DNA from: Myrica gale
Lineage: Eukaryota > Streptophyta > Magnoliopsida > Fagales > Myricaceae
DNA length: 64,000 nucleotides
Reading direction: 5' to 3'
Assembly (NCBI GenBank): GCA_963930655.1
Contig: OZ005611.1
Coordinates: forward strand, 22,741,001-22,805,000
Of this stretch, positions 29,044-39,676 are shown piece by piece. The first letter of the stretch is position 1. Every line of letters starts with the position of its first letter. Made by a program: the position numbers and the translations under genes. The notes below the pieces were generated by a model. It ran no database searches and was not told where the DNA came from. It was given only the letters and a program-made list of their open reading frames with translations.

Positions 29044-31251
29044 CTACCCGGATGAGCAGAAAGAGATGACATAGTCCGTCCCTGAGCAGGTGAATATACT
29101 TGTCGGGTCATCGTAGGCGTAACTATAGGCGGTAGGGCAAGCTTCCTTGAACTTCTTGGAATAATACGTTGGTTGACATGTAACAGGGTTCCCAAAAACT
29201 CCTTTGCAACAGTATTCGTCTTTTTGGAACACATCGCAGGCGTTATTGCATGCAATCACCTTTCCGTTGGCCTTGATGGCGACTGGTCCTCAAGTCGCCG
29301 TCGCAACCGGCAACGCTACAGTTTCCTTTACCATTAAGGGGTGTGACGACTAGTGGCACGTTGAAACCGTCCACGAGGCTGACATCGTAAAAGTCAAGTG
29401 ATGCGAGAGTAAATTCGGCAAATGTAGCCGGGGTCTCTCCTGAGGCCCCACACTTGAGGGTAGTACCACAGGCCCCTATCTGTCATGAACCATTTGTTAG
29501 ATGTATGCCCTCAAAACCAATCTTTTTGTATAATTATGAGATAATTATTGTTAATGATTAATCACTTGTATATAATTTTTGGGTACATGCAATGACATGA
29601 GATGTCAAATTTATAATGACATAAGATGTCATAATTATAATGACATAAGATGTCATATTGTTGAGTAACATTGTAGAAAAGTTAGGTCAATGATTAATGA
29701 ATCGGAGGCGGGGAGTATGACTTTTCGGATCCTTGTTGACTCACTTTGTTCTAGACCGAGATACATGATTATGTACAAATAGGTCTACACTCGTTGTGCC
29801 TCTATAAGATAGAATGATGGACTCCATCATTGAGGTAGTGACCTTAAGCAGACGAGTGAGTGTAATGTAAGAGTACATGCACTGAACGGGAACGCATATG
29901 AATACCTTCTGGAAATGATCACTGATGTAGAGAATGATATTCAGCACAATTAGCTTATGTTGTCCTTAGACCTGAGAGAGTTGTGCAGGTTTGCTTGTTG
30001 TGTGCTTGTGCTTTGACTGAGTCATTTGGTGATAATCTTTCGCAGATCAAATATTCCAGACAAAGTTGGGTCTTGTGCATAGTAAGTGAATTTGTATAAA
30101 TTGCTCAATATGGAATCCACCAGTCTCTTGATGAGACAGTATATTCATTATGTCTGTATATTGTTGGACTCCTGTAAAAACGCTGCGCAGCGAGATTTTG
30201 TGAAAAGTGTTTTCACTAGTTTTACTTATATAATATATTAAGTAAATATTTGCGAAAAAGATTTTCGAAAAGTTTTGGAAGTCCAACTAGGCACAGACTG
30301 AGAATTAAGAATTATATGAGCTAGAGACTTAATCGGTGATATTATTCCAGTCCTATTAGCTCATGTGGAATATAGTATGGTGGAAGGATAAATAAGCATA
30401 TAATTGTTAGCAAAAGGGATTTCATAAAAACAGTCTCATTATCTCGGGGGTCAATTGTGATATGTTAATGGACATGATCACAATTTGTAGAAGCCCATAA
30501 ATTCGGAATACAAAATATAAGGGGTTAATGAAAAAGAGTTTTTCATGATGTACCTACGGCCGAGATTTGAGATCCCTAAAGATCCCACGCTATAGCACAG
30601 TTGGGTTCTGAGCCAGCCATTATAAATAGCTTAGAATTCAGTTGAGAGAGAGAGAATTTCATTTTCCAAGAAAGAGAGTTTCTCTCTCCTCTTTATCTCT
30701 CTAGATTCTCTCTCAGCTCAAAGTTGTGTGCGTGGATCTGAAGGAGGCAGAACACTTGGGCTGCTCTGATTTCAAAGATCCTGACTTCCGCTGCGCCGGA
30801 TCCAATGATTCCAACACCATTGCCGTTCTTGTCGAATTTGCAGCCGGTTCGACCCCAAATCCGGCCACTCCAGCTGACCGGGGCCGTGTAAACAATGGAC
30901 TGGCCAGGCTTCAGCTCAAAGCCGCCACCATTGAAGTTCACCCCTGGAAAAACCCCCGACCATATCGTCTCGTTGCAATTGTTTATTATGGTGAAAATTC
31001 TAGCGGACTCTGTCACTTTGGCTCCTGCATGCTCATCCAACAAAAATAAAATCCCCAGACCAAGTGAAAAAATGAAATTAAAGAACCGATGGAACAGTGC
31101 AAAACTTCCCTCTACATTCAACAACGTACGGATAATGTAAAACCAAAAGTTTAAATAATAGAGCAAACAAAGAAGAAGCAACTTGTATACCTGATGAAAT
31201 GAAAAGTAGAATCCAAAGAACGGGAAAAAGCACGTGGATATCAAATGCCAT
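29044..31251 (-). pseudogene. thaumatin-like protein (PR-5) pseudogene split by a solo LTR
   Basis: Thaumatin-like proteins are secreted, disulphide-rich PR-5 proteins linked to defence. Exon 1 (31191-31251) encodes a signal peptide starting MAFDIHVLFPVLWILLF. Exon 2 starts at 31024 with AKVTESARIFTIINNC and continues GRTGCKFDKNGNG. There an LTR interrupts it (29495-30816). Beyond the LTR the frame resumes with GACGTTLKCG and ends with the Cys-rich KDEYCCKGVFGNP and SIFTCSGTDYVISFCSSG (stop 29044-29046). Besides the insertion, a TGA replaces the expected Cys codon just after GNGS (about 29483), and a short deletion near 29285-29292 shifts the frame between CDGDLR and VAIKANGK, removing the usual CPSEL block. 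Three independent lesions make a functional product very unlikely. On the minus strand a possible TATA box, TTTATATG, lies near 31340. Confidence 0.9.
29495..30816 (+). mobile_element. solo LTR of an LTR retrotransposon
   Basis: The 1322 bp sequence starts TGTTAGATG and ends ATTCCAACA, with TGTTRG/CYAACA inverted ends. The 5 bp duplication CCATT lies on both sides (29490-29494 and 30817-30821). A TATAAATA box at 30621-30628 followed by GA/CT-rich leader sequence places the promoter in plus orientation. No gag-pol, primer-binding site or second LTR is present, so this is the product of LTR-LTR recombination. Copia assignment is likely from length and ends but not proven. It sits in exon 2 of the thaumatin-like pseudogene, opposite to that gene's direction. 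Confidence 0.88.
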
Positions 31252-32035
31252 GATTTCTCCCTCTTTTTTGGGCTAATTTGAAATTTCTGTGTGGTTTGAT
31301 AGTTTGGATACAGGAAGAGAGGTGGGAATGGAGCACTTCAGTCTTCATATAAAGCTAAGGGTGAAGAAGAATACGTGTGGAGCGAGGGATAGGGGGAACG
31401 AAGCACAGCTTGTCTACTGATCTGGGAAAGCTTTTCGGCAAAAGACTGGAAGATTCTTTCCCTAATCCATGAATGCAAGCTCATTCGGGTTCCATTCTTT
31501 ACCTCACTCGAATTTTTTCGCTTTCAAAAATATTACTGAGGCCCGACAGGATCTGCCTCTTAGCAGAACCATTGAGTTGTTTCTGTATACCTTGAATGTT
31601 TTTCCTCCCACCTCATGAAAAATAATAGTTAAAGATGCCTTGTGAAAAGTCTTACGTACGTCGTTGCGCCCGCAACAAGATGTAAGCCTGTAACTTCCTT
31701 TGTCCTAAAAGGAACGCTAACGTGGTCAAAGCTTTTCCCTAGAAGCAACAAATATTACCACTTAAATTAGCTAGTTCATTCTTTTAGCAGATGGAGCTTT
31801 GAAAGGGCCTAGTTCAAATTTGGGCCATTGGCATGTGGCTCCAACTGGGTATCTGGTGCATGCAGAGCCCAAAAAGTGTGTTTGACTGCTCATAATTAGA
31901 GAGGAGGTCCTACGAATGAAAGGTAGCTAGTCCGTCTATTATTGCATATATATGATCAAATTTCATGCTCTTCTAATTGCAAGTAGTTGTGCATCGATCC
32001 GAAGATGAGAATTGCTTTTCTTCCCATCCAAACAT
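31252..32035. other. intergenic DNA upstream of the thaumatin-like pseudogene
   Basis: It should contain the former promoter of the minus-strand pseudogene. I see no other gene or element. Confidence 0.5.
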
Positions 32036-32729
32036 CACTACAAAAAACGACCTATAGCGGCAGTCGGAACCGCCGCTATATACCCGTCAGCATAGGGCTA
32101 TAGCGGTAGTTCGATTGACCGCTGGTGCAGACCTAAGGCCTCTAGCGGCAGTTAACCGCGGTTGCGATTTTTTCAACAGAAGTTCTATAGCGGCGGTCGG
32201 TTGACCGTCGCTACAGGTTATAACAGCGGTCATGTGACCGCGGCTATAGTGTTATAGCGGCGGTCATGTGATCGCAACTATAACTATTTCCATTGCTTTA
32301 CATATAACGGCAATCACTGACCGCTGCTACAGGTGTGCTGTTTGTTTTTTCTTTTATATTCGAATGTCGTTTTTTTTCCTGACATATAAATTTTGTTATA
32401 AATTTTAATTGATTGATGCATACAAAGAAAATTGTAATAAAATTATAACCATGTCTTACAAGTTTTGCATCAAACAAAAATAAGTGAAGGGCATTTTCTC
32501 AATAGTCTAAAAACTAACAAGTCATGACATTTAACAACAAATAACTATAAATGTAATCCTCTCCCCCTTTAGCACCATCTGCTCCTCCACTTTCTGCATC
32601 ATCGGTATTGTCTGGTATTGCAATATTGAAAAATTAACATACAGTAATGATATGAACAAAGATAAAAGAGCTTCGTACACACTTAAAATTAAATTAATGA
32701 CAGTATTCATTTATGTTAGTATCTTATCA

Positions 32730-33600
32730 GCACTCGTTTTCCGACTTGCATGAGATGATCTATGAATTGTTGGTGAAACTTGATTGTTTTTGGCAACATC
32801 TTGGTATCGACGTTGCTCCTACAACAGTTAAACAAACATTAATTAACTACGAATTATACATACATAGAATCAATAGTAATATGTGAGGATAAGTATATAA
32901 AACTTTTACCCAAGCTTGTGTCATCATTTGAATTGTAGATCTAAGCGATGCTACTTCAGACTCCAACGTATGAACTATATTTTCCATATATCGCTCTCTC
33001 GTTACTAGAAGATGCAGGCTGACTGGATCTTACGTTGGTGTTGGTAGGATGAGATGAAGGAGTTGGTCCTAATCCAACGCCGCAAATGCGACCATGTCGT
33101 CCTGGACCAATCACTTGTGCATATCGGTCATATGGTGACTAACCGATGCTGCCATCCACTCTAAATTGGCTCAAAGTTTGTGAACTTCCTAAATCGTTCA
33201 GTCCAATCTCCTCCATTCGCCTCTGAGAGAATACAACATACAATTAAATTTTGAATTAATATTCGCACATTGAAATCAAAATTGATGTAATAGTGACATA
33301 CTATTTTCTCTGCTACGTCCGGATTTATTGGAGATCCGTCAGAACGTATATGGACGGATTTATATAACTTCGCTCGATCGATTGGAACTTGTTTCTCTTT
33401 TTCCTACATCACAAACACGAATTCGTGATGAAATTATAAATTACAAATAAGAGTGGTAATGATAAGTACTACACATTAAACAAACTACAGGAAGAACTAC
33501 ATACCAATTCGTGAGCATAACGTGCGAAGCTCTTTGATCCTGCAGTGTGGACCGTCATTTGGAGCGATCTATTTTGTTTTCCGGCATGACTTAGACGCTA
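32730..33600 (-). pseudogene. decayed CACTA accessory gene (Transposase_24-like)
   Basis: Several exon-like blocks resemble the plant En/Spm accessory protein family (PF03004 type). In order on the minus strand they are NRSLQMTVHTAGSKSFARYA (33520-33597), EKEKQVPIDRAKLYKSVHIR and DGSPINPDVAEKI (33303-33405), MEEIGLNDLGSSQTLSQF then RYAQVIGPGRHGRICGVGLG with a TAG between them (about 33065-33217), a coiled-coil-like MENIVHTLESEVASLRSTIQ (about 32925-32990), and QRRYQDVAKNNQ (about 32770-32815). The in-frame stop shows that it is not functional as it stands. Intron positions are approximate. Confidence 0.72.
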
Positions 33601-33778
33601 CATTAACATCAAGACACTTAAAATTAATAATAAGCTATATTCATGAAAACTATAGTACAAATAAATAATGTCATACCCGTCCTGCATCAGTACATTAAAT
33701 ATTGAATAACACAAACATTGTTCTCCAATCTCCAACAAAAGCACATAACCAACATCATATAACAATTACCCCTCCAAT

Positions 33779-33940
33779 CTCCAATAAACTCCACAGAACC
33801 AACAACAAATAATAGTTAGTCATACCCTCCGCCTTCCAACAAAACCCACAAACACCATCTCCAATAAACTCCACAGAACCAACAACAAGTAATAGTTAGC
33901 CCTGCCCTCTGTCTTCCAATAAAATCCACAAACTCCAATC
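33779..33940. repeat. 80 bp tandem repeat inside the CACTA element
   Basis: The unit CTCCAATAAACTCCACAGAA, followed by CCAACAACAARTAATAGTTAG and a CCTTCCAA stretch, occurs at 33779 and again at 33859, with a partial third copy near 33935. No coding meaning was seen. Confidence 0.75.
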
Positions 33941-35166
33941 TCCAAAAAAAAAGAGGAAAAAAGAACAAACAATAGTAATTGATGAAGAGATTCAAAATAT
34001 CACTGACCTGTGAAAGAGTAATATGTTATCGGCAAGTCACCTAGTGTCCCTCAATTAGGAATAACAATCAATCTGAAAATATACCGAAATTAGTTTCTAA
34101 GCTTTGAAAAAAGCACATAGCACATAGCATATTCCTAGTGTCCCCGTGATTGTAATCGGTTTTGATTTTTAGTTAATGAGAATGCGGCAATATTTCTAGT
34201 AAAAAAAAGTAGAAGGAATACCAAAGTGTAGAATTTTAGGAACACTTTCTCTTGCATTTCTTATTCCTCCCAAATCCAACAAAATAGATTGATTACAAAA
34301 GCGGTGAATTAAATAGACTATTTTCATTTTACTATGCTCTCTTTGATCTATGTGGGCAGATTCAATCTTAGAAAGATAGAAGAACATTGCATAAAGAAAA
34401 GAAAACCAACTTCATTTCCCAAAACAATGCTACAATTCCGCATGAAACAAGTTTTAATAAGATGATAAGAAAACCTGAATTCCATATATGTGAGAATTAG
34501 TGCTTTTTGTCCAATAATGAGGGCCAGAAGTGATTCAAATCAATTTTTAGTTCCTCAAGACTTCTCAAAACCAGGTGTCACAGCAAGCAATAGAACAAGG
34601 AAACAGACTCCATTTGGGTGGAAAAAAAAAGTGGTACAAAGGATACTAATTATAGAGAAAATCCAGGTCATTAATCAAGAATTAAAGCTTTTTAATTTTA
34701 TACTTGAGGCATAGAGTAGAATAGGATCGAAGTAAATAGCCCCCTCTAGCTCCTTTTTTCTTTGCATGAAATAAATAGAACAAACGCATAAATAGCTCTA
34801 TTTCCACCCTCAATCATTGTGCAGCAGCTTTTTATGGGCTGAAAGTGCTGGTACCATGCACTTCCGGTTCAGAGTGCATGCTATCAAGTTCTTATATGGT
34901 ATCCTTACTGTCAAGAGGCAAGAGCCAAACCAAAGTTTGAAGCTCGAAAGCAGTACCCCAAATGAACTCCAGGGCAGAGATAAATAAACATAACCTCGTC
35001 CATTTCTTATCTGTTAAGCTGCCCCCTCACAAATTCTATTCAAGTGATCCAGTACATGACATCACCAGTTTTAGAATTACATCACTGTTTTCCAGCTTTC
35101 AGCACCTCCAATGTACACATGAAACAGACCAAAAAACTCTCCCCAGAGTCTGAAGTAGAAAACAAC

Positions 35167-35254
35167 CTGAAGAGCAATCCAATTCTTTATGGCTCCAAGA
35201 TAATTCCCAAGGTGAATAGATCCAGTTGGTTGAACTCCAGACACTATCCTCTTC
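35167..35254 (-). pseudogene. captured exon of an organellar-type tryptophanyl-tRNA synthetase gene
   Basis: On the minus strand this 88 bp block reads [20 protein letters not shown] and then AIKNWIALQ. This is the N-terminal Rossmann-fold start of bacterial-type tryptophanyl-tRNA synthetases, where HLGNY is the class I HIGH-type signature. It is bounded by an acceptor-like TGTACAG and a donor-like CAG/GTTGTT, so it looks like one genomic exon with intron on both sides. The following exon of the family was not found downstream, and the rest of the enzyme is absent. In plants the source would be the nuclear gene for the chloroplast/mitochondrial enzyme. Capture by the CACTA element is inferred from its location between the element's ends. 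Confidence 0.82.
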
Positions 35255-35879
35255 CTGTACACAGGTGATTGAGAGCTTCCTTTAGTTATGTTTCCAATAG
35301 TAATCTCTGAAATTTTAAATTTCTGGCAACCAATGTAGCTGGGAATGTTTTCTTCAATTTGATTTTTTTAATAGAAACACCATACACAGAAAGTCAAGGT
35401 TCAACCTACTAGCAAACAGTATTTAAGATACAAATTATGGGTTACAAGTGCATGCTACAGCTGCTTGACTTAGCTCCAATGCCAACATCAAAAATATCGC
35501 ATCAAACTAGAAAACTAGACACCAATTAACGACCATACATAACTTATATGATAGCACCAGCATATATAAAATGTGGTACGCCCCAGAAACCCATTTTTCA
35601 TGTTAAATAGCGTAGACTGACTACCCGACCATGAATTACGCATTCTAAGAAGTTAAAATTAGTACTCCCAAACAAATTTCAACCCGAGACCCGGTTATTC
35701 TATGAATTTCAGACAATCCCTCAAAATCGCAGTAGAAAACTTGGGCAACGGAAAAAACGAATATTAATGCATGCATCCGAGTTTTGCCAAAATCCCCAAA
35801 TCAAATGACTGCATGAAAAGGGGACAAAGTCCGCAAAGAACCACGAACACGGGAATATACAGAATTCAATATAAACAGA

Positions 35880-36195
35880 GGATATAAAAAAACAAACCTA
35901 AACCTAAATCTTGAGCGAGAGAGAGAGAAGCCAGAGAGGGAGACCGGTCGCCGGGACTGAGTGGAGTGAGAGAGGGAGAGACTGAGAGGGAGGCAGAGAG
36001 GCGGGAGCACTGAGCAGTGGAGGTTCGGTGGAGGAGAGGCAGAGTTAGAGGGGGAGGCTGGCGTCGCCGGAGGGAGGCAGCAGGCTGGCGTCGGGACTCC
36101 AGAGTCCGGACTTGGGAGGTGAGCAGCAGGCTGGTGTCGGGGAGAGAAGGGGGAAGAAATGGAGAGGGTTCCGAGAGGGGAGTTCACACGTTTCT
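35880..36195 (-). other. purine/pyrimidine-rich, GC-richer stretch, possible captured 5' region
   Basis: On the minus strand this part of the CACTA element is CT-rich and runs into TTTAGGTTTAGG, which resembles a plant 5' leader. It lies upstream of the synthetase exon in the same orientation, so it could be the captured promoter and first exon of that gene. An open frame of 128 codons exists here, but its composition (Ser, Pro, Arg repeats) reflects low complexity. I do not call it a gene. Confidence 0.4.
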
Positions 36196-37385
36196 AAACA
36201 GCGTCGTTTCGCCCTCAGCAAATTTTTTTTAAAAAAAATAGGCCGGCCCAGCGTCTGGGCCCGGATGTTAGGGCGGGCCTGCTTTGAAGAGGGGCAGGCT
36301 GGGCTTAACATAGTAAAAAAAATAAAAAATATAAATAATTTAAAAGTATAATATTTTCTTTTATAACATTGTATGATTTGTTTTGAAGTTTTTATAATGC
36401 ATGATATGTACTTTAATTGTATAAGTTAAATTTACAATATCTTAATTAATTAGTCTTATATTACAAATTATTCAAATATAATTGCCAATTATAAATATAA
36501 TAGTAAATAATTTCTAAACTACTTAGATATAATCAATAAATATTCAATTATCATAACAACTATGACCAGATATTAAGTTATGTACTTTAATTGCGTAAGC
36601 TAATTAATCTCACAATATCTTTTTCTTTGAAATTAAATAATATGTCATAATTAAATATTATTATATTACTAATTATTACAAATATATATGCTCATTATAA
36701 GGATATGATAATAGATGTATAAACTACTTAGATTTAGTCAATAAAAATACAATTACCATAACAATCATAGATATAACTTTCATAACATTATTTCTAATTC
36801 CATATAACAATTTTAATTTACATAAAACTCCTTTTAATTCCATATTTTATTAAGTAGGTCTCCTAAAATTCTTTTTATACACGTTACAAAATAAAATTAT
36901 GTATTAAAAGGAATAAATAGACTATAAAATAATTATTAACATTAAATACATATAATTTTAAATTTTTTAATTTTTTTCCAAACTATACTTATAACGGCGT
37001 TCGCTACAAGCGGTATATAGCGGTGGTCAGTGACCGCCGCTATAGGTGGTCTATAGTGGCAATCCGCGACCGCTGCTATAGAGGTCTTTTTAGTCGCGTT
37101 TTGAGTAAAACACCGGGATATGAGGTCTATAGGGCGTTTTTGGCGACCGTCACTATAGACCTTTTTTTTGTAGTGCATGCATAAAATTAATCATCCGCCG
37201 ATCATTAGGAAGTTGAGAAAATGATGGATGTCTGTCTAATAATTATACCCAATTAGTCAAAGTGAGCAGGTACTATTTTGGTGGGCTTATTGACCACCAT
37301 TCACTAATATTGCTTGTAAGGGCACTATCAACCTTTTCGTTTTCCATACTTCCACATGCAAGCTGAAGGTGGGTTAGGGCCTACC

Positions 37386-37717
37386 TAGGGCTGCACACAA
37401 CCGGATTGGACCGAAAAATTGGACCAGATTTGCGGTTCGGTCCGGTCCTAGTTCTTAAAATGCGGTCCGGTCCAGACCGCATTTATTAAAAAAAATTATA
37501 ATTTTTAATACAAATTATAAACTTAAACGTTTAATTTTAATCTAAACTAAAGCTCAACATTTTTATATGCACTTCCTCTTTGAAATAAACCTAATTTTTT
37601 TTAAAAAAAATGGAAAAAAAAAATAAAACCGGCCCGGACCGGGCCGCATTTAGTAAGACCAAACCGGACCGGATATCCGGTCTGAAAACTGGACCAAAAA
37701 TCCGGTTTTCAGCCCTA
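37386..37717. mobile_element. hAT-like MITE, TAGGGCTG ends
   Basis: A 332 bp element with ends TAGGGCTGCACACAACCGG and, inward from the right, TAGGGCTGAAAACCGG. Subterminal GGTCCGGTCC and GGACCGG copies occur in both orientations, and the middle is AT-rich. The flanks CCTACC and CCCACC are similar but do not give a clean 8 bp duplication. It is non-coding. Confidence 0.72.
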
Positions 37718-38800
37718 CCCACCTTGGGCATGCAACAATCAAAATCAAGCTCGCATAGGAGGAAAGAGACTACGATCCATCCATCCGTCACTTGCATTGC
37801 TTTTTTCTTGAGTAATCTCGTGATAAAACAATAGATACCTAGCAGACCTGTTCTAGTAATCAGGATTTACTTGTATTTATGTGGGTTAGACACAAATTAT
37901 AGGTTCGATTTTTTACTTAGTGAATATCTCAACCCACTTAAACGAAAGTTGCAGGGGTCTGAATGAGTCTGCGCTAGCTCTCCGAGATTACCAAATAAAA
38001 CTACAACTTATATTTGCTAACTGGAGTTGATCTGATCGCAAAAGCAAAAAAAAATCATTAAATATTGTGTGGCCCACATAATATGTTTGTTTCTCTTTGA
38101 ATTGAATGGTAGAAAATCTTAATCAGTTTGCTTCTCGTCTATATATGGAAGTGATCATGCATGCGTTCCTCAAAGGCATTTAAAAACTTCATTAGTTGGA
38201 TAATCGAAGTGTGGGGAAGCTTGGTGACAAACGTAGTACTAAAAAAGTTGACGATGATAGGAATTAAGCATTACAAATAATGTAGGAAAACCATAGTCAG
38301 AGCTTCAAGACATTGGAAAACCAAGCGCTCATTGCTCAAAGTCACTAACGAGTGTTTAAAAGGAATTAGGGTCGGTTGGCTAATTATGCCACGCTCGCCC
38401 TTGATTGGCGAGTGCTGTATGGCTATCAAGACATATGGCTGACATATTATCAAGATAATATATATTTTGCTCAATTTTCTCTGTTTTTCTCTTTAGCAAT
38501 TTTTTTTTGTAAATATATTATTAGTTATGGAAAGTCAAACACAAGAGCACTTGTATCAGGATTTTTTAGACTTCATATGAAACTTTGTCTCTAGATTATA
38601 ATTTTTATATTAATTACTAGTATTTATTATATATGTTCGTAATCAATTTAAAAGAATTAACATATTTTTGAACATGCAATATACTCAAATAGCGAAATCA
38701 TTATAATTGTACTTACAAATAATGGGTAGAATTTAATAAAAGAGAAAAAAAATCATAATTTCACCTTTTCAACACTGTCCCTTTTACAATTTGCACCATA
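37718..38800. other. intergenic DNA
   Basis: No gene or clear element was recognised. Two short GCGCTC/GAGTG-type inverted pairs around 38325-38420 are too short to interpret. Confidence 0.4.
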
Positions 38801-38804
38801 AATT

Positions 38805-38978
38805 TAAGAACTTAACACGTTACTCTCCAAACAACTAATATCTTTTGCATTACCACATATTAAAAATTTACTGTTTAAATGAATGACAAATGTAATACGT
38901 GTCACGATCTTAACGATCGAATTGTAAAATGAAATGCAAATATTGATAGTTTGAGATGCAACGTGTTAAGTTTTGACG
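38805..38978. mobile_element. short foldback MITE
   Basis: AAGAACTTAACACGTTACTC followed by CAACTAATATCTTTTGCAT on the left faces ATGCAAATATTGATAGTTTG followed by CAACGTGTTAAGTTTT on the right. The element is mostly stem, non-coding and of uncertain family. It lies about 0.7 kb upstream of the LAX gene. Confidence 0.55.
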
Positions 38979-39618
38979 TGAATGAAATCATCCCACCATT
39001 TCGAGCAGACAATATTCTAATTATTTTCTTTTGTAATTAATTAGATAGGAGGTTAGGTCCAATCTCAAACATTTGCCACCGAAATGTGACTTTAGAAGGC
39101 ACTTAGGATAATGATTAGGGGTCGCAAAATCCGTGGCCCAAAGACCTAACTTTGAAAAGAGGAAAGTCTCTGTTAGATTTTTTTTTTTGTGAAGCCAGTT
39201 GGCACACGTGTGTTACTAATCATGTTCAGCACCAAGCCCACCTCAAAAGTGTAATCATTCACTCCATCTTCTCCTCCGTATTAGACTCCCCCACACACCA
39301 ATGAAGCTTTTTTCTAATCTCCTTCTGGGTTTTCCTTTTTTCCACCCTTTTTCCGCTATCCATCCGTTTATCGATCACTACCCTACAAAAGCCTCTTCCC
39401 CTTGAGAAAAAGGCCATGGTGGGCCCTCCCGCTCGTGCAGTGCATGCTAGTCCGGGCCCATTAGAAGCCCACAAAACAAGATTAACTTTTTTTTTCCTTT
39501 TTCCCAGCTGGGTGATTCAATTATTGCTTGTAATTAAAAGTTGTAGTCTTTACAGAAGGGAAAGAGAGAAGCGGCGTATGGGTGTAGTATGAAAGAGTGA
39601 AAAACACTCTCTCCCATC

Positions 39619-39627
39619 TATTTAAAG
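39619..39627 (+). promoter_or_regulatory. possible TATA box of the LAX gene
   Basis: TATTTAAAG lies 50 bp before the start codon at 39677. If it is used, the leader would be only about 25 bases, so a more distal start cannot be excluded. Confidence 0.3.
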
Positions 39628-39676
39628 GACGCGGAGTTCGTCTACGTCTTCTCCTACATCACAAAGGCTATTAACA

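Larger units (their letters stand above)
32036..37175. mobile_element. CACTA (En/Spm) transposon, 5.1 kb, with CAT target duplication
   Basis: The left end is CACTACAAAAAACG and the right end, read inward, CACTACAAAAAAAAGG. The 3 bp duplication CAT flanks both (32033-32035 and 37176-37178). Subterminal regions (about 32047-32335 and 36990-37160) hold many direct and inverted copies of a TATAGCGGCGGTC/GACCGCCGCTATA motif, the usual transposase-binding arrays of this superfamily. Inside are a decayed Transposase_24-like gene (32730-33600), an 80 bp tandem repeat, a fragment of a tryptophanyl-tRNA synthetase gene (35167-35254) and a purine-rich stretch (35900-36190). No DDE transposase (TNPD type) was seen, so the element is non-autonomous. 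Both ends and the target duplication are intact, so insertion may be fairly recent. Confidence 0.93.

Noticed and set aside
30693-31244. 183-codon minus-strand frame read as one protein
   Set aside because: It runs from intron sequence through thaumatin-like exon 2 and into the solo LTR, so it is an accidental fusion and not a gene.
35801-36187. 128-codon Ser/Pro/Arg-rich minus-strand frame inside the CACTA element
   Set aside because: Low-complexity CT-rich DNA stays open by chance; no domain, start context or splice support. Kept only as a possible captured leader.
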